Positions 40,405 to 48,997 of a stretch of 64,000 nt of DNA are shown piece by piece. Below the pieces are notes generated by a model that worked only from the letters and a program-made list of their open reading frames with translations, did no database searches and was not told the DNA's origin. A program made the translations under genes and the position numbers. Position 1 is the stretch's first letter. Each line of letters begins with the position of its first letter. Source of the DNA: Microlunatus kandeliicorticis (GTDB lineage Bacteria; Actinomycetota; Actinomycetes; Propionibacteriales; Propionibacteriaceae); contig NZ_JACGWT010000006.1 in NCBI RefSeq assembly GCF_014137855.1, positions 186,001 through 250,000 on the forward strand, read 5' to 3'.

Positions 40405-40971
40405 TCAGGCGAAGTAGTAGACGGCCAGCACGATCAGCACCACCAGCGCGGCGACCAGTCCGAGCGCCACCGGTCGCGGCAGCCCGTTGTTCTGCTGGAC
40501 CACGCCGGGCTGAGGCTCGGGAACGTCGACCGCGGAGGAGGGATAGCCCGGGGCCGCGGACACCGGCGGGCCGGAAGGGACCGTCGGCATCGCCGCGGCC
40601 GGGGTCGCTCCCAGCGGAGGCGGCGGGAAGTCCGGTGCCGCGGGCGACCCGGTGGGCGGCGGGTACCCCGCCGGCCCCGCCGGGTCGGTGTTCCCCGAGC
40701 CGGCGGACGACAGCGCTCGGATGACCAGGTCGAGCCACTGGTCGACCTCGGCCTCGTGGTACCCGCGGAGACGGGCCCGCGAGAATTGCACCCGTTCGAC
40801 CTGCTCGGGACCGATGGTCGGCGGGTCCGCGGCGGTGGCTCGGTCGAGGGTGTCGATGAAGGCGTCGACCTCGGCGGGCTCGTACCCGCCGAAGGGCATC
40901 ACGCTGAACCGCGGCTCGGGGATCTGCACGACCGGCACGCTACGCGCCGGCCGGGCCGTCGCGGTGGTCAC
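40405..40971 (-). CDS. DivIVA-like-motif membrane protein
   Basis: 188 aa from the GTG at 40971, which overlaps the ogt stop (GTGA); a GTG at 40938 is an alternative. Two short DivIVA-type motifs are seen: GYEPAEVDAFIDTLDRA and GYHEAEVDQWLDLVIRA. A long Pro/Gly/Ala-rich linker (~95-160) and one C-terminal membrane helix (about 168-187) follow. The protein would be tail-anchored with the motifs in the cytosol. It might localise to curved or septal membrane; the function is unknown. Confidence 0.75.
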   Translation of the reverse strand: MTTATARPARSVPVVQIPEPRFSVMPFGGYEPAEVDAFIDTLDRATAADPPTIGPEQVERVQFSRARLRGYHEAEVDQWLDLVIRALSSAGSGNTDPAGPAGYPPPTGSPAAPDFPPPPLGATPAAAMPTVPSGPPVSAAPGYPSSAVDVPEPQPGVVQQNNGLPRPVALGLVAALVVLIVLAVYYFA

Positions 40972-41456
40972 CAGAGCGTCGGTGGCAGCGCCTCCTCGTG
41001 TTCGAGCAGCCAGAGCTTGGTCTCGCGCTCCCGGCCGCGGTCGCCACCGGAGAAGCCGCCGAGCCCGTCGGCCGCCAGCACCCGGTGGCACGGGATCACC
41101 AGCGGCACCGGGTTCGACCCCATCACCGCGCCGACCGCGCGCGGCGGCAGCCCGGTCCCGCTCCGCCGGGCCAGCTCGCCGTAGGTCACCGTCTCTCCCC
41201 AGGCGACGGTCTCGGCCAGCGCGGTCAGCACCGCCCGGGTCGCGGGTTCCAGCCGGCTCAGGTCGTAGCCGAGGGCGAACCGACGGTGCTCGCCGGTGAA
41301 GTAACGCCGCAGCTCCTCGACCGCCGCCTGGGCGTGGTCACCGCCCACCACGGCGTCGGCCGGGCGCCGCATCCCCCAACCGACCCGGTGCAACCCGGCC
41401 GCGTCGGCGAGCACGCCGATCGTCCCGACCGGGCTGGGCAGGCTGGCGAACTCCAC
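40968..41456 (-). CDS. ogt: Methylated-DNA-protein-cysteine methyltransferase (Ogt)
   Basis: 162 aa with a GTG start. The alkyl-acceptor motif is VPLVIPCHRVLAADG (PCHRV), with the helix-turn-helix ELARRSGTGLPPRAVGAVMG before it. The RNase-H-like N-terminal domain (~1-75) is normal. It removes the methyl from O6-methylguanine in a suicide reaction. It is translationally coupled to the DivIVA-like gene. Confidence 0.95.
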   Translation of the reverse strand: MEFASLPSPVGTIGVLADAAGLHRVGWGMRRPADAVVGGDHAQAAVEELRRYFTGEHRRFALGYDLSRLEPATRAVLTALAETVAWGETVTYGELARRSGTGLPPRAVGAVMGSNPVPLVIPCHRVLAADGLGGFSGGDRGRERETKLWLLEHEEALPPTLW

Positions 41457-41502
41457 CCGGGCAGTGTGCCGCAGCCCGCCGACAGCCGCTCGCGTCCGGG
41501 AC

Positions 41503-43263
41503 TCAGTCGGACAGGGCGCGGAACTCGGCGCGGCGCTGGGCCTGCAGCTGCGGGTCGGGCACCGGCAGCGAGGCCAGCAGCCGCCGGGTGTACGGGTGTT
41601 CGGGGGCGCCGAGGATCTGTTCGCCGGTCCCCTCCTCGACCAGCCGGCCGCGGTGCAGCACCGCGATCCGGTCGGACAGCAGGTCGACCACCGCGAGGTC
41701 GTGGCTGATGAACAGGGCGGCGAACCCGAGCTCGCGCTGCAGCTCGGTGAACAGTTCGAGCACCCGGGCCTGGACCGACACGTCGAGCGCGGAGGTCGGC
41801 TCGTCGGCGATCAGCAGCCGCGGCCGCAGCACCAGCGCCCGGGCCAGGCTGGCCCGCTGCCGCTGTCCTCCGCTGAGCTCGTGCGGGAACCGGTCGCCGT
41901 AGCTCGCCGGCAGCTGCACCGCCTCGAGCATCTCGTCGACCCGCGCGCGGGCCGCCGCCAGATGGCGCCCGCCACCGTGGATGATCAACGGCTCGGCCAC
42001 CGCCTCGGCGATCGTGAGCTGCGGGTTGAAGCTCGAGGCCGGGTCCTGGAAGACGAAGCCGAGGTCGCGACGGTGCGGGCGCAGGGCGCGTTCGCGGGCG
42101 CCGTTCAGTTCGGTGCCGAGCACCCGCAGCGACCCGCCGGTGACCGCGGTCAGCCCGGCCACCGCGCGGGCGATGGTGGTCTTGCCCGAGCCGCTCTCAC
42201 CGACCAGGCCGAGCACCTCGCCGGGACCGACCGTGAACGAGACCCCGTCGACGGCGAGGAAGCCGGGCCGCCCCAGCCGCCCCGGGTACTGGATCCGCAG
42301 GTCGGTCGCGCTGATCACCGGACCGCTGGGGGTCGTCTCCCCCGCCGCGGCAGCGCGCTCGGCGCGCTCGGCCCGCTCGCCGGCCCGCACCCGGGCGCGT
42401 TCGCCGCCCTGCCCGACCGACGGGACCGCGGCCAGCAGCCGCTGGGTGTACTCCTCCTGCGGGTGGGCGAACAGGGTGACCGCGTCGGCCTGCTCCACCA
42501 CCCGCCCCTGGTACATCACCGCGACCCGGTCGGCGAGGTCGGCGACCACCCCGAGGTTGTGGGTGATCAACAGGATCGAGGCGCCGAACTCGTCGCGGCA
42601 CCGGCGCAGCAGGTCGAGGATCTCGGCCTGCACGGTGACGTCGAGGGCGGTGGTCGGCTCGTCGGCGATGATCAGCCCCGGGTCGAGCACCAGCGCCATG
42701 GCGATGACGATCCGCTGCTTCTGCCCGCCGGAGAACTGGTGCGGGTAGTGGTCGACCCGCCGGTGCGGGTCGGGGATCCCCACCCGGCCGAGGATGTCGA
42801 CGGCCCGCGCCCTGGCCTCGGACCGGCTCAGCCGCCCCGACGCGTGCGCCCGCAGCCCCTCGGCGATCTGCCAGCCGACGGTGAAGACCGGGTTGAGCGC
42901 GGTGGACGGCTCCTGGAAGACCATCGCCGCGTCGGTGCCCCGGAGCTGGCGGAGCCGGTTCCGCGAGACCCGGACGACGTCGTCGGCCCGGCCGCCGTCG
43001 CGCCCGGACAGCATGATCACGCCGGACGAGGTCGCGGTCTGCGGGAGCAGCCCGAGCACCGACTTGGCCGTGACCGTCTTGCCGCTGCCCGACTCGCCGA
43101 CCACGGCCAGCACCTCGCCGCGGCCGACGCTGAGGCTCACCCCGTCGACCGCGCGAACCGGGCCGGCGTCGCTGGCGAAGGTGATCGCGAGGTCGCGGAC
43201 CTCGAGCACCGGGTCGGACACCGGGTGGTCCGAGTCGTCCGAGCGGTCGTGCACCGTGCTCAT
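41503..43263 (-). CDS. Fused oligopeptide ABC transporter ATPase (DppD-DppF-type)
   Basis: 586 aa with two complete nucleotide-binding domains. The first has Walker A GESGSGKTVTAKS, signature FSGGQKQRIVIAMAL and Walker B LIIADEPTTALD. The second has GESGSGKTTIARA, LSGGQRQRASLARAL and LLIADEPTSALD. They are joined by an Arg/Glu/Ala-rich linker (~270-300). Both end with the oligopeptide-type C-terminal motif (PQEEYTQRLLAAVP and PEHPYTRRLLASLP). It is coupled to the permease gene (overlap 43260-43263) and powers import of the substrate bound by the 45392 lipoprotein. Confidence 0.96.
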   Translation of the reverse strand: MSTVHDRSDDSDHPVSDPVLEVRDLAITFASDAGPVRAVDGVSLSVGRGEVLAVVGESGSGKTVTAKSVLGLLPQTATSSGVIMLSGRDGGRADDVVRVSRNRLRQLRGTDAAMVFQEPSTALNPVFTVGWQIAEGLRAHASGRLSRSEARARAVDILGRVGIPDPHRRVDHYPHQFSGGQKQRIVIAMALVLDPGLIIADEPTTALDVTVQAEILDLLRRCRDEFGASILLITHNLGVVADLADRVAVMYQGRVVEQADAVTLFAHPQEEYTQRLLAAVPSVGQGGERARVRAGERAERAERAAAAGETTPSGPVISATDLRIQYPGRLGRPGFLAVDGVSFTVGPGEVLGLVGESGSGKTTIARAVAGLTAVTGGSLRVLGTELNGARERALRPHRRDLGFVFQDPASSFNPQLTIAEAVAEPLIIHGGGRHLAAARARVDEMLEAVQLPASYGDRFPHELSGGQRQRASLARALVLRPRLLIADEPTSALDVSVQARVLELFTELQRELGFAALFISHDLAVVDLLSDRIAVLHRGRLVEEGTGEQILGAPEHPYTRRLLASLPVPDPQLQAQRRAEFRALSD

Positions 43264-44258
43264 CGCGTCGCTCCGTCCCGGACCCGCGCCCGCCGCCGCA
43301 ACCGCGGGTCGGCCAGGTCGTTGAGGCTCTCGCCGATCAGGGTGATGCCGAGCACGATCAGCACGATGGCCAGCCCGGGCCAGATCGCGGTCCACCAGAT
43401 GCCGCTGGTGACGTCGGCGATCGACTTGTTGAGGTCGTAGCCCCACTCCGAGGCCGCGGTCGGCTCGATGCCGAAGCCGAGGAAACCGAGCCCGGCCAGG
43501 GTGAGGATGGCCTCGGAGGAGTTGAGCGTGAAGATCAGCGGCAGCGTCCGGGTCGCGTTGCGGAACACGTGGACGCCGATGATCCGCGAGGTCGGCGCGC
43601 CGATCACCTTGGCCGCCTCGACGAACGCCTCGCTCTTGATCCGCGTCGTCTCGGCGCGGATCACCCGGAAGTACTGCGGGATGTAGACCACGGTGATCGA
43701 GATCGCGGCCGCGAAGATCCCGCCCCACTTGCTCGACTGCCCACCCGAGATGACGATCGACATGACGATGGCCAGCAGCAGCGTCGGGAACGCGTAGACC
43801 GCGTCGCAGACCACCACGAGCACCCGGTCGAGCCAGCCGCCGAGGTAGCCTGAGACCAGCCCCAGGGCGATTCCGACGAAGATCGACAACAGCACCGCGA
43901 CGACGATCACCTCGAGCGCGGTCTGGGTGCCCCAGATCACCCGGGAGAAGACGTCGTAGCCCCCCACGGTGGTGCCGAGCAGGTGGTCGCCACCCGGCGC
44001 CTGCTGGGTCGGGAAGGCGCCGCGGGCGTCGGACAGCTGGGCGTAGCCGTAGGGCGCAATCACCGGCGCGAACACCGCGACCAGCACGAACACCGCGGTG
44101 ATCACCACCCCGATCACCAGCATCACCCGCTGGACGCCGACGCTCTCGCGGAGCTGGCGGACCACCGGCAGCCGGCGCCAGCTGAACCGCGGCCGCCGCC
44201 GCAGCGCGTTGGTCCCGTCGCCCGGGGCGACGCCCGGGGTCGCCGTCTCCGCGCTCAT
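43260..44258 (-). CDS. Oligopeptide ABC transporter permease (DppC-type)
   Basis: 332 aa from the ATG at 44258. A cytosolic N-terminus (~1-40) is followed by a membrane helix (~45-68), a periplasmic loop (HLLGTTVGGYDVFSRVIWG, the OppC_N motif) and five further helices. The EAA loop is FVEAAKVIGAPTSRIIGVHV. It pairs with the DppB-type permease in the transmembrane pore. The start and stop overlap with its neighbours on both sides. Confidence 0.95.
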   Translation of the reverse strand: MSAETATPGVAPGDGTNALRRRPRFSWRRLPVVRQLRESVGVQRVMLVIGVVITAVFVLVAVFAPVIAPYGYAQLSDARGAFPTQQAPGGDHLLGTTVGGYDVFSRVIWGTQTALEVIVVAVLLSIFVGIALGLVSGYLGGWLDRVLVVVCDAVYAFPTLLLAIVMSIVISGGQSSKWGGIFAAAISITVVYIPQYFRVIRAETTRIKSEAFVEAAKVIGAPTSRIIGVHVFRNATRTLPLIFTLNSSEAILTLAGLGFLGFGIEPTAASEWGYDLNKSIADVTSGIWWTAIWPGLAIVLIVLGITLIGESLNDLADPRLRRRARVRDGATR

Positions 44259-45343
44259 CAGTACCGGATCCTCGGGTCGATCAGGGCGGCGATCACGTCG
44301 ACCACGAAGTTGGTCACCGCGACGATCACCGCGAGCAGCACGACGATGCCCTGGACGGCGACGAAGTCGCGCGCCTGCAGGTACTCGACCAGCTGGAAGC
44401 CGAGCCCGCGCCACTCGAAGGTGGTCTCGGTCAGCACCGCACCGCCGAGCATCAGCGCGATCTGCAGCCCCATCACGGTGATGATCGGGATCAGCGCCGG
44501 ACGGTAGGCGTGCTTGCGGACCAGCCGCAGCTCGCCGACCCCCCGCGAGCGGGCGGCGTCGACGTAGTCCATCCCGAGGGTGCCGATGATGTTGGTCCGG
44601 ACCAGCCGGAGGAAGATCCCGGCGGTCAGCAGCCCGAGCGCGACCGCGGGCAGCACCGCGTGCCGGAGCACGTCCGGCACCGCGTCCGCATCACCCGAGC
44701 TGATCGCGTCGATCAGGTAGATCCCGGTCCGGTTCGGCAGCAGCTGCAGGGTGAGCTCGGTGGAGGTGCTGGCCCGGCCGGACACCGGCAGGATCCCCAG
44801 CCAGGTGGAGAAGACGAGCTTGAGCAGCAGGCCGGCGAAGAACACCGGCGTGGCGTAGCAGAGGATCGCGAAGACCCGCAGCACCGCATCGGGCCAGCGG
44901 TCGCGGAGGTAGCCGGCCACCATCCCGAGCGGGATCCCGATCACCAGCGCCACGACCAGCGCGTAGACGGTGAGCTCGAGGGTGGCGCTGCCGTAGGTGG
45001 TGAGCACCTGGGTGACCGGCCGGTTGTCGCTGATGGTGGTGCCGAAGTCGCCGCGGAGCAGGTGCGACAGGTAGTCGCCGTACTGCACGAGCAGCGGCCG
45101 GTCGTAGCCGGCCGCCCTGACCCGCGCGGCGAGCTCGGCCGGCGGCAGCCGACCCCCGAGCGCGGCGGTGATCGGGTCACCGGTGGTGCGCCCGAGCAGG
45201 AACACCAGGGTCACCAGGATGAACACGGTCGGGATGATCAACAGGAACCTGACCACCAGGTAGCGGCCGAGCCCGCCGCCCGCCGACCGGCTGGTCGGCG
45301 TGACGGCGGGCACGGTCTCCTCGGTCAGCGCGGTGGTCGACAC
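44258..45343 (-). CDS. Oligopeptide ABC transporter permease (DppB-type)
   Basis: 361 aa. The first helix (about 27-49) is followed by the periplasmic DppB-type loop (LLVQYGDYLSHLLRGDFGTT). The remaining helices contain the EAA loop YVDAARSRGVGELRLVRKHA, and the end is IDPRIRY. It is the second gene of the four-gene transporter operon, 48 bases downstream of the binding-protein stop. Confidence 0.95.
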   Translation of the reverse strand: MSTTALTEETVPAVTPTSRSAGGGLGRYLVVRFLLIIPTVFILVTLVFLLGRTTGDPITAALGGRLPPAELAARVRAAGYDRPLLVQYGDYLSHLLRGDFGTTISDNRPVTQVLTTYGSATLELTVYALVVALVIGIPLGMVAGYLRDRWPDAVLRVFAILCYATPVFFAGLLLKLVFSTWLGILPVSGRASTSTELTLQLLPNRTGIYLIDAISSGDADAVPDVLRHAVLPAVALGLLTAGIFLRLVRTNIIGTLGMDYVDAARSRGVGELRLVRKHAYRPALIPIITVMGLQIALMLGGAVLTETTFEWRGLGFQLVEYLQARDFVAVQGIVVLLAVIVAVTNFVVDVIAALIDPRIRY

Positions 45344-45391
45344 CGGCGGCGACTCCTCGTCGGTCGTGGGACGGGCGGCTCGGCGGCGGGC

Positions 45392-47056
45392 TCAGCTCGC
45401 CTTGGACAGCGCCCCGTAGCGGAACTTGAACGACGCATCGAGGGTCTTGTCGGCTCCGCTCACGCTCGAGGCGACCACGGCCACCTGCGCGCCCTGGAGC
45501 ATCGGCAGCGTGGACAGGTCCTTGGCCTCGTCGGTCTGGATCTGCTCGATCAGCGCGGTCCGCTTCGCCTTGTCCTTGGTGCTGACCTGCTCGGTGATCA
45601 ACTTCTGGATCGCCGGGTTGTCGTAGTGGTTGGCGAGGAAGTTGTCCTTGCTGAAGAACGGCGTCAGGTAGTTGTCGGCGTCGGAGTAGTCCGGGAACCA
45701 GCCGAGCTGGTAGACGGGGTAGACGTCCTTGACCCGGTCCTTGGAGTACTGCACGTACTCGGTGGACTGCAGGTCGACCTTGAACAGGCCGCTCGACTCG
45801 AGCTGGTTCTTGATCTGGCCGTACTCGTCACCCGAGCTCGGGCCGTAGTGGTCGGTGTTGTACTGCAGCTTGAGCTCGACCGGGGTGGTGACCCCGGCGT
45901 CGGTCAGCGTCTGCTTGGCCTTGTCGGCGTCCGGCCCGCCCTGGCCGTTGCCGTAGAGCGACTTGAGCGCCTCGTTCGCGCCGGTCAGCCCCTTCGGGAC
46001 GAAGGAGTAGAGCGGGGTGTAGGTGCCCTTGTAGACGCCCTGCGCGATCGCGTCGCGGTCGATCAGGTCGGCCATCGCCTGCCGGACGGCCAGCGCCTTG
46101 CCGGCGTCGGCGTCGTCGGTCTTGGCCCCGTAGGGCATGGTGTCGAAGTTGAAGACCAGGTAGCGGATCTCCCCGCCCGGTCCGTCGACGACCTTGACCT
46201 TGCTGTCGCTGCGGAGGCTGGCGATGTCGGTGGCCGAGAGGCTGCGGAAGGCCACGTCGATCGCGTTGCTGGCCACGTCGAGCTTGAGGTTCGAGGCGTC
46301 CGAGTAGTACTTGACGTTGACCGTGCCGGTGGCGGCCGGCCCGAGCAGCCCCTGGTAGCCGGAGTAGGCCTTGTACTGCACCAGGTTGTTGAAGTTGTAG
46401 CTGGTGATCGTGTACTGCCCGGCGAAGGCGTTGGCCTTGACGATGTCGGCGTCCGGGGTGAGCTTGTCGGCGCTGAACGACTGCTCGTCCACGATCGGGC
46501 CGGCCGGGCTGGACAGCACCTGCGGGAACGTCTGGTCGTTGGGCGCCTTGAGGGTGAACACCACCGTGGTCGGGTCCGGGGCGGCCACGCTCTTGAGGTT
46601 GCCGAGCAGCGACGACGGGCCGTTGGGGTCGGCGATCTTGAGCTGGCGGTCGAAGGTGAACTTCACGTCCGAGGACGTCAGGTCGTTGCCGTTGGCCCAC
46701 TTCAGGTTCGGCTTCAGCTTCACCGTGTAGGTGGTGGGGGTGGTGAACGAGGCCGAGGTGGCGATGTCCGGCTTGACGTCCGGGCTGCCGTAGGGCGTGT
46801 TCATCAGGAACGGGAAGACCTGGTTCATCACCGCGAACGAGCCGTTGTCGTAGGAGCCGGCCGGGTCGAGGACGGTCACCTTGTCGGTGGTGCCGATGGT
46901 CAGCGTGCCCCCGCTGCCGCCGCTCGAGCCGCTGCCCCCGCTGCTGCTCGACCCGCCCCCGCAGGCCGCGAGGACCAGCGAGGCGGCGACCGCGGCCGCG
47001 GCCAGACCGAGAGCCGCGACGGGACGGCGGCGCGACGGGGTGATCGGTGGTGTCAT
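45392..47056 (-). CDS. Extracellular oligopeptide-binding lipoprotein (SBP family 5)
   Basis: 554 aa from the ATG at 47056 (AGGAG 5 bases upstream). The signal peptide ends at the lipobox LVLAACGGG, followed by a Ser/Gly linker. The mature domain has LKPNLKWANGNDLTSSDVKF, the SBP_bac_5 signature, and YNTDHYGPSSGDEY further on. The protein is anchored outside the membrane and delivers peptides or related cationic solutes to the permeases encoded downstream. It is the first gene of the operon. Confidence 0.95.
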   Translation of the reverse strand: MTPPITPSRRRPVAALGLAAAAVAASLVLAACGGGSSSSGGSGSSGGSGGTLTIGTTDKVTVLDPAGSYDNGSFAVMNQVFPFLMNTPYGSPDVKPDIATSASFTTPTTYTVKLKPNLKWANGNDLTSSDVKFTFDRQLKIADPNGPSSLLGNLKSVAAPDPTTVVFTLKAPNDQTFPQVLSSPAGPIVDEQSFSADKLTPDADIVKANAFAGQYTITSYNFNNLVQYKAYSGYQGLLGPAATGTVNVKYYSDASNLKLDVASNAIDVAFRSLSATDIASLRSDSKVKVVDGPGGEIRYLVFNFDTMPYGAKTDDADAGKALAVRQAMADLIDRDAIAQGVYKGTYTPLYSFVPKGLTGANEALKSLYGNGQGGPDADKAKQTLTDAGVTTPVELKLQYNTDHYGPSSGDEYGQIKNQLESSGLFKVDLQSTEYVQYSKDRVKDVYPVYQLGWFPDYSDADNYLTPFFSKDNFLANHYDNPAIQKLITEQVSTKDKAKRTALIEQIQTDEAKDLSTLPMLQGAQVAVVASSVSGADKTLDASFKFRYGALSKAS

Positions 47057-47357
47057 GAACGCTCCTGGGGCATCTCTGGCGTGGTGTCGGCTCGGCCGCA
47101 GGATGTCGCGGACCGGGTCCCGTCGCCGCGGGGATCTCCGCCGGGCGTCGGGTGCGCCGCGAGGAATCCTCGCACGGATCCTGAGAAATCGCTCAGCGAC
47201 CGGCGGTCCGCCGAGAGTTGTGGCGGAGTTGTGACCGAGCGGCAACCTGACCGGAACCCGCGCCGTCCGACCCGGTTGCAGCCCGTTCCGGCGGTGCGGT
47301 GTGATGGACGCTCCCCCGGCCCGATGCCGGGACCGCCCCCGTCTCGAGGAGGAGACC
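47057..47357. other. Divergent promoter region between binding protein and dehydrogenase genes
   Basis: About 300 bases, no gene. Two small dyads are visible: GCGAGGA-A-TCCTCGC (47159-47173) and CTGAG-AAATCG-CTCAG (47181-47196). They lie between two divergent transcription units and are candidates for regulator binding. The remainder is featureless GC-rich sequence. Confidence 0.5.
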
Positions 47358-48896
47358 GTGTCCGCGTCCGCGACCGACCACCCGGTGCTCGATCTCAAGG
47401 AGGCCGGCCGCGACGGCGCCGTCGCGCCCGACGGGGTGCTGCTGCCCGACTACGACCGCGACGGCCTGCACGCCGGGATCGTGCACTTCGGCGTCGGCGG
47501 CTTCCACCGCGCCCACCAGGCGATGTACCTGGACCGGCTGCTGCGTGATCCCGACACCTACGCCGAGGCCAGCCGGTGGGCGATCTGCGGCGTCGGGGTG
47601 ATGCCGCCGGACCTGCGGATGCGCGACGCGCTGCGCGACCAGCACGGTCTCTACACGCTCGTGGAGAAGAGCCCGGACGGCGAGCAGAGGGTGATCGTCG
47701 TCGGCTCGATCGTCGACTTCCGCTACGCCCCCGACGACCCCGAGGCGGTGATCGAGAAGATCGCCGACGCCGGCACCCGGATCGTCTCGCTGACCGTCAC
47801 CGAGGGCGGCTACAACATCCACAACGTCACCGGTGAGTTCGACCCGAAGAACCCGAAGATCACCGCCGAGGTGGAGGCGATCGGCCGCGGCGAGGCACCG
47901 ACGAGCGTGTTCGGGCTGGTGTGCGAGGCGCTCCGGCGGCGGCGCGACCGCGGCACCGGGCCGCTGACGATCATGTCCTGCGACAACATCCAGGGCAACG
48001 GCGAGACCGCGAAGGGGAGCTTCGGCGGGTTCGCCCGGCTGCTCGACGCGGCCACCGGCGACGACCTGGCCGCCTGGATCGACGCCGAGATCCCCTTCCC
48101 CAACTCGATGGTCGACCGGATCACCCCGGCCACCACCCCGGACGACATCGAGGCGCTGGAGCGCGAGCACCACGTCCGCGACGCCTGGCCGGTGGTCTGC
48201 GAGGACTTCGACCAGTGGGTGCTCGAGGACCACTTCGTCGACGGCCGCCCGCCCTACGAGAAGGTCGGGGTGCAGGTCGTGGACGACGTGATGCCCTACG
48301 AGCTGATGAAGCTCCGGCTGCTCAACGCCGGCCACCAGGCGCTCGGCTACTTCGGCTACCTGTCCGGGCACCGCTACGTCAACGACGCGGCCACCGACCA
48401 GCCGCTGGCCACCTTCGTCCGGGCCTACATGGACGAGGAGGCGACGCCCACGCTGCGTCCGGTGGACGAGGACCTCGACGCCTACAAGGACACCCTGCTG
48501 GCCCGGTTCGCCAACTCCCACGTCCGCGACACCGTCCAGCGGCTCTGCCTGGAGGGCTCGGACCGGATCCCCAAGTTCCTGCTGCCGGTGGTCCGCGAGC
48601 AGCTCGCCGAGGGCGGCCACGGCGAGGTCCGGCGCTCGGCCGCGGTGGTGGCCAGCTGGGCCCGCTACTGCGAGGGCGTCGACGAGCAGGGCGAGCCGAT
48701 CGAGATCAACGACCGGATCGCCGACACCCTGCGCGAGTACGCGGGCCGGCAGGACGAGGACGAGCTGGCCTTCCTGCGCAACAGCGACCTGTTCGGCGAC
48801 CTGGTCGACGACGAGCGCTTCACCGCGCCCTACCTCGAGACGTTGCGTTCGCTCAAGAGCGTGGGGGCGAAGGAGACGGTCCGCTCGCTGGTCTGA
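47358..48896 (+). CDS. Mannitol dehydrogenase family oxidoreductase
   Basis: 512 aa from a GTG with GAGGAGGAGACC upstream. The NAD-binding N-terminus is IVHFGVGGFHRAHQAMYLD. The polyol long-chain dehydrogenase signature is LMKLRLLNAGHQALGY, holding the catalytic Lys, Asn and His. SMVDRITPATTPDD is the typical family segment that precedes it. The enzyme oxidises mannitol to fructose, or a hexonate such as fructuronate/mannonate. No sugar transporter or kinase is adjacent, so the substrate is uncertain. Confidence 0.94.
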   Translation: MSASATDHPVLDLKEAGRDGAVAPDGVLLPDYDRDGLHAGIVHFGVGGFHRAHQAMYLDRLLRDPDTYAEASRWAICGVGVMPPDLRMRDALRDQHGLYTLVEKSPDGEQRVIVVGSIVDFRYAPDDPEAVIEKIADAGTRIVSLTVTEGGYNIHNVTGEFDPKNPKITAEVEAIGRGEAPTSVFGLVCEALRRRRDRGTGPLTIMSCDNIQGNGETAKGSFGGFARLLDAATGDDLAAWIDAEIPFPNSMVDRITPATTPDDIEALEREHHVRDAWPVVCEDFDQWVLEDHFVDGRPPYEKVGVQVVDDVMPYELMKLRLLNAGHQALGYFGYLSGHRYVNDAATDQPLATFVRAYMDEEATPTLRPVDEDLDAYKDTLLARFANSHVRDTVQRLCLEGSDRIPKFLLPVVREQLAEGGHGEVRRSAAVVASWARYCEGVDEQGEPIEINDRIADTLREYAGRQDEDELAFLRNSDLFGDLVDDERFTAPYLETLRSLKSVGAKETVRSLV

Positions 48897-48910
48897 GCCC
48901 GCGAGCGGGC
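48897..48910 (+). terminator. Short GC hairpin after the dehydrogenase gene
   Basis: GCCCGC-GA-GCGGGC lies directly after the stop codon. It is short (6 bp) and without a U-run, so termination is only possible. Confidence 0.35.
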
Positions 48911-48997
48911 GCCGGGAACTGTCGGAAGGAACGTCTAGGGTCGCCAGCAATCGAACACGAGAACGAATCCGCCAGCCGCACCCGAAGGAGCACCCCG

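Noticed and set aside
44510-47548. Very long plus-strand open frame (1012 codons) opposite the peptide transporter genes
   Set aside because: It lies antisense to four genes with clear transporter motifs; its sequence is Gly/Arg/Asp/Val/His-rich without any domain, a shadow caused by high GC.
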